6,550 nucleotides of DNA, taken from assembly GCA_011322515.1 (NCBI GenBank), contig DRMS01000468.1:1-6550 (forward strand), read 5' to 3'. The first letter of the stretch is position 1. Every line of letters starts with the position of its first letter. The notes under the pieces were generated by a model. The model had not been told where the DNA came from. It ran no database searches and saw only the letters and a program-made list of their open reading frames with translations. Shown piece after piece: positions 4,442 to 6,550 of this stretch. The DNA is from Leucothrix mucor. Its GTDB lineage: Bacteria > Pseudomonadota > Gammaproteobacteria > Thiotrichales > Thiotrichaceae. The position numbers and the translations under genes were made by a program.

Positions 4442-5059
4442 TTAATCATTCAGCCAAGTGCGTCGTAATAAAACATAAACGGCACCCGTGCCACCATCTT
4501 TAGGCTGTGCCGAGTGAAATGCCAATACGCGGGGGTGCTGTTTGAGCCAGTGATTAGTTTGTCGTTTAATAACGGGTTCTTGATCACCTGAGCGATGCCC
4601 TTTGCCATGAATAATACTAACGCAACTGCCTTCAACCTGAAGCGCATTTTCTAAGAAATGTAATAATAATTTTTTTGCCTGTTTGATATTTAATCCATGT
4701 AAATCAAGCTCATCTATAATAATATACTGCCCCCTACGCAATTTTTTAAACACTCTTTTTTGAATGCCATCTATTCGATAGCTAAGACGATCAAGTGGAC
4801 TGATACTTTGCACTTCAGCCTCATCGGATAAAAAATCAATAATGGATTCTTGAGGGGGAGGGTTAGATTGTTTTGCTAGCCTAGCTGGCTTTTTGGGTTG
4901 ATGGTGAATTTTGTCATGCTTTAGTGGAATTATATCTTGAACGGTATCACGAAATAGCTGAAAGTCATCCTCATAATCGGGAAGCATTGCTTTTTTAGAT
5001 TGTTTTTTTTGCATCAATTCATGATTCCAGAGATTGTTATAGTGTTTTTCAGCGACCAA
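4442..5059 (-). CDS. Smr domain protein (MutS2 C-terminal-like)
   Basis: A 205-residue cytoplasmic protein. Residues 1-80 are polar and low in complexity (KKQSKK, QPKKPARLAKQ). Residues about 114-200 form the Smr domain: LDLHG at 118-122, helix AKKLLLHFLENAL, HGKGHRSG at 151-158, and GGTGAVYVLLRR at 189-200. Smr domains bind DNA or RNA and many have nuclease activity; stand-alone gammaproteobacterial forms (SmrA/SmrB type) include a ribosome-collision endonuclease, SmrB. Which type this is cannot be told here. The frame's most upstream start is a TTG (5057-5059) with no good ribosome site. The ATG at 5012-5014 (MQKKQSKK, 190 residues) or the one at 4985-4987 (MLPDYEDD) may be the true start. 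It diverges from surE, an order familiar from other gammaproteobacteria. Confidence 0.9.
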   Translation of the reverse strand: MVAEKHYNNLWNHELMQKKQSKKAMLPDYEDDFQLFRDTVQDIIPLKHDKIHHQPKKPARLAKQSNPPPQESIIDFLSDEAEVQSISPLDRLSYRIDGIQKRVFKKLRRGQYIIIDELDLHGLNIKQAKKLLLHFLENALQVEGSCVSIIHGKGHRSGDQEPVIKRQTNHWLKQHPRVLAFHSAQPKDGGTGAVYVLLRRTWLND

Positions 5060-5221
5060 CTTAACGCAGGATAATTAAAATTCCGCCTGTTTCTACCTGC
5101 AAACCTTTGAAAAGCCAAGAGAACGATGTTTTGAATAAAAAGGGGCTAGTTCCCTGAGATTGTTGAAGGGTGCGGGTTATTCTGCTATGACTGAGCATGT
5201 CCCGTCCCGTGTTAAGTTGGT
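5055..5221. repeat. possible small element bounded by 16-bp inverted repeats
   Basis: ACCAACTTAAC at 5055-5065 and its exact complement at 5211-5221 bound a 167-base stretch. Extended to 16 bases (5055-5070 and 5206-5221) they match at 14 positions. AGC occurs next to both ends, with one extra base on the left, so a clean target duplication is not shown. The stretch holds the decayed hairpin arm at 5151-5175. The left end includes the TTG start of smr. It may be a miniature element or a pair of regulatory half-sites in the smr-surE gap. Confidence 0.4.
5151..5175 (+). repeat. decayed half-copy of the moaC-side hairpin repeat
   Basis: The sequence TCCCTGAG, then six unmatched bases, then GAAGGGTGCGG matches the complement of 1633-1658 at 8 plus 11 bases, with a seven-base divergent middle there (CGGAGTC). 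The second arm is absent. This shows that the hairpin unit in element copy 2 is a separately dispersed repeat. Confidence 0.55.
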
Positions 5222-5276
5222 AGCCATGATTTTCTATTGTTTAGTGATTATCCTATTCTATAAAAATAATGAGTAA
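5187..5276 (+). CDS. possible 29-residue membrane peptide before surE (doubtful)
   Basis: An ATG at 5187 opens a frame of 29 residues: polar start MTEHVPSRVK, then a hydrophobic stretch LVAMIFYCLVIILFY and KNNE, ending at TAA 5274-5276, nine bases before surE. The shape fits a single-pass small membrane protein. There is no good ribosome site, part of it lies in the inverted-repeat region, and the possible surE promoter lies inside it. Chance is quite likely. Confidence 0.2.
   Translation: MTEHVPSRVKLVAMIFYCLVIILFYKNNE
5237..5264 (+). promoter_or_regulatory. possible promoter for surE-pcm
   Basis: TTGTTT (5237-5242) and TATAAA (5259-5264; 5 of 6 consensus bases) are 16 apart. Transcription would begin about 15 bases before the surE ATG, giving a very short leader. 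The surrounding stretch is AT-rich. There is no clear regulator site. Confidence 0.3.
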
Positions 5277-5284
5277 ATAGTCTA

Positions 5285-6031
5285 ATGAATATATTGTTAA
5301 GTAATGATGATGGCTTTATAGCGTCAGGGTTAAAAGCTTTGCATCAGCGCCTAAGTCAACAGTTTGAGGTGATGGTGGTTGCACCAGATAGAGATAGAAG
5401 TGGAGCAAGTAACTCGCTTACATTAGAATCACCATTGCGCTTAACACAGCGAGATAAAAATTTTTTTAGTGTTAATGGCACACCAACTGATTGTGTTCAT
5501 CTTGCGTTAACTGGACTATACGATAATCCGCCCAATCTTGTTATCTCAGGGATTAATGCAGGGGCAAATTTAGGGGATGATGTTATTTATTCAGGAACCG
5601 TTGCAGCGGCAATGGAAGGACGAAACTTAGGACTCCCTGCGATTGCGGTTTCTATTGCATCGTTTCAGCCTCAGTATTTTTCTACAGCCGTTGAGGCAGT
5701 CGTGGTATTATTGAGACAGCTGTCTGATTTTAACGAAAAATCTGATACTATACTGAATATTAATGTGCCTGACATTCCTTGGAATGAGGTTAAAGGTTTT
5801 AAAGCCACCCGATTGGGAAGGCGACACAGGGCAGAGCCTGTTATTAAAAGCAAAGATCCGCGTGGTCGTACTATCTATTGGGTTGGATCGCCAGGTAAAA
5901 AACAGGATGCAGGCGAAGGAACTGATTTTTATGCTATAGACCAAGGCTATATTTCAGTAACTCCATTACAAATAGACTTAACACGTCATCAGGTAATTAA
6001 CTCAACAGAAAAATGGTTGGATAGTCTTTAA
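5285..6031 (+). CDS. surE: 5'/3'-nucleotidase SurE
   Basis: SurE is a metal-dependent phosphatase that removes phosphate from nucleoside 5'- and 3'-monophosphates and, in E. coli, short polyphosphate; it supports stationary-phase survival. The 248 residues compare with 253 in E. coli. The metal site is intact: Asp8-Asp9 in ILLSNDDG, Ser39 in DRDRSGASNS, and Asn91 in ISGINAGANLGDDVIYSGTV. Also seen are NGTPTDCVHLAL (64-75) and AAAMEGRNLGLPAIAVS. The start is fixed by the conserved MNILLSNDDG, although the ribosome site is weak (GAG near 5271). pcm follows after 7 bases, so they form an operon. In relatives the next genes are nlpD and rpoS, which may lie just outside the window. Confidence 0.97.
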   Translation: MNILLSNDDGFIASGLKALHQRLSQQFEVMVVAPDRDRSGASNSLTLESPLRLTQRDKNFFSVNGTPTDCVHLALTGLYDNPPNLVISGINAGANLGDDVIYSGTVAAAMEGRNLGLPAIAVSIASFQPQYFSTAVEAVVVLLRQLSDFNEKSDTILNINVPDIPWNEVKGFKATRLGRRHRAEPVIKSKDPRGRTIYWVGSPGKKQDAGEGTDFYAIDQGYISVTPLQIDLTRHQVINSTEKWLDSL

Positions 6032-6038
6032 ATTAATC

Positions 6039-6550
6039 ATGCGAAAATTAGATATAAAAGGTATCGGAATGACATCCCAGCGCACACGGGATCGCTTGAT
6101 TGATAGAATTGAGCACTTGGGCATAAAAAACCAAGACGTGTTACGCGTAATGCGGCTGGTTCCTCGTCATTTATTTATGGATGCTGCGCTATCAAGTCGT
6201 TCCTATGAAAATACCGCTTTACCGATTGGTCATGGGCAAACGATCTCACAACCTTATATTGTCGCACGCATGACGGAATTGTTGCTAGAAGGTCATGATG
6301 ATAAATTAGAAAATATACTAGAGGTTGGAACAGGGTCAGGTTTTCAGGCAGCGGTGCTAGGTAGCTTGGTAAAAAACCTGCATACAGTAGAACGTATTTT
6401 ACCACTTTATCGTCATGCTCGTGATTTATTATATGATCTTGGTTATAGAAATATCCATGTACATCATGCAGATGGAACATGGGGGTGGAAAAATACAGCC
6501 CCCTATGATGCGATTATGGTGACCGCAGCCCCTGATGAGATTCCTGACTC
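6039..6550 (+). CDS. pcm: protein-L-isoaspartate O-methyltransferase Pcm, cut by window end
   Basis: Pcm uses S-adenosylmethionine to methylate L-isoaspartyl residues of damaged cytoplasmic proteins and so starts their repair. The first 170 codons are present, about four fifths of the protein. Conserved parts are VPRHLFMDAAL (41-51), the substrate loop LPIGHGQTISQPYIVARMTE (61-80), the S-adenosylmethionine motif ILEVGTGSGFQAAVLG (93-108), VERI (117-120), and APYDAIMVTAAPDEIP (154-169). The start at 6039 gives the extension MRKLDIKGIG before MTSQRTRDRL, as in many relatives; the ATG at 6069 is the alternative. Neither has a strong ribosome site, and coupling to surE 7 bases upstream is likely. 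The reading frame is intact to the window end. Confidence 0.96.
   Translation, partial: MRKLDIKGIGMTSQRTRDRLIDRIEHLGIKNQDVLRVMRLVPRHLFMDAALSSRSYENTALPIGHGQTISQPYIVARMTELLLEGHDDKLENILEVGTGSGFQAAVLGSLVKNLHTVERILPLYRHARDLLYDLGYRNIHVHHADGTWGWKNTAPYDAIMVTAAPDEIPD

Noticed and set aside
6175..6480. 101-codon minus-strand open frame
   Set aside because: It lies opposite pcm, whose motifs are clear; the His-rich sequence is the complement of the methyltransferase codons.
1..6550. tRNA or rRNA genes
   Set aside because: I saw no cloverleaf with T-loop GTTCRA-type consensus or ribosomal RNA-like sequence on either strand.

Overview
The window looks like chromosomal DNA from an AT-rich gammaproteobacterium. 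The basis is the surE-pcm gene pair with an Smr-domain gene divergent from it (an arrangement familiar upstream of nlpD-rpoS in gammaproteobacteria), gammaproteobacterial-looking SurE, Pcm, MoaC and ComF sequences, and a DoxX protein close to the HvfX subgroup. The many small palindromic repeats would fit Thiotrichales- or Methylococcales-like genomes, but the sequence alone does not settle the genus.

Layout, left to right. 1-309: no confident gene; a miniature inverted-repeat element (copy 1) inserted in a second, unrelated repeat. 310-1017 (-): comF-like phosphoribosyltransferase. 1125-1610 plus stop (+): moaC, molybdopterin biosynthesis, divergent from comF. 1609-1985: two more copies of the miniature element, in opposite orientation, filling the space between the convergent moaC and lysR genes. 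1988-2860 (-): LysR-type regulator, whose upstream region carries the second copy of the repeat seen near 250-292. 3152-3418 (+): small DUF1127 protein with its own terminator. 3568-4206 (+): DoxX/HvfX-like membrane protein. 4234-4379: a different miniature element, with 28-bp inverted ends and TTA flanks. 4391-4419: two-way terminator. 4442-5059 (-): Smr-domain protein. 5285-6031 (+): surE. 6039 to the window end (+): pcm, cut off by the window.

The genes are mostly housekeeping functions that do not form one pathway. SurE (nucleotide phosphatase) and Pcm (isoaspartyl protein repair) form an operon linked to stationary-phase survival in relatives. MoaC acts in molybdenum cofactor synthesis. 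ComF-like proteins are linked to DNA uptake in some species. No defence system, CRISPR array, phage or complete insertion sequence is visible.

The most notable content is between the genes. Three copies of an approximately 90-110 bp element have conserved left and right ends, entirely different cores, and TA at both borders. Copy 1 has a paralogous empty site inside this same window (2896-2946), so its borders can be read directly. Removing copy 2 in silico extends moaC by two codons to a TAA, which means the element's own TAG end now stops moaC. All three copies sit at or just beyond the 3' end of a gene, and two carry strong hairpins. They may act as mobile 3' ends or terminators with exchangeable cores. 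That function is inference; the insertion pattern is seen directly.
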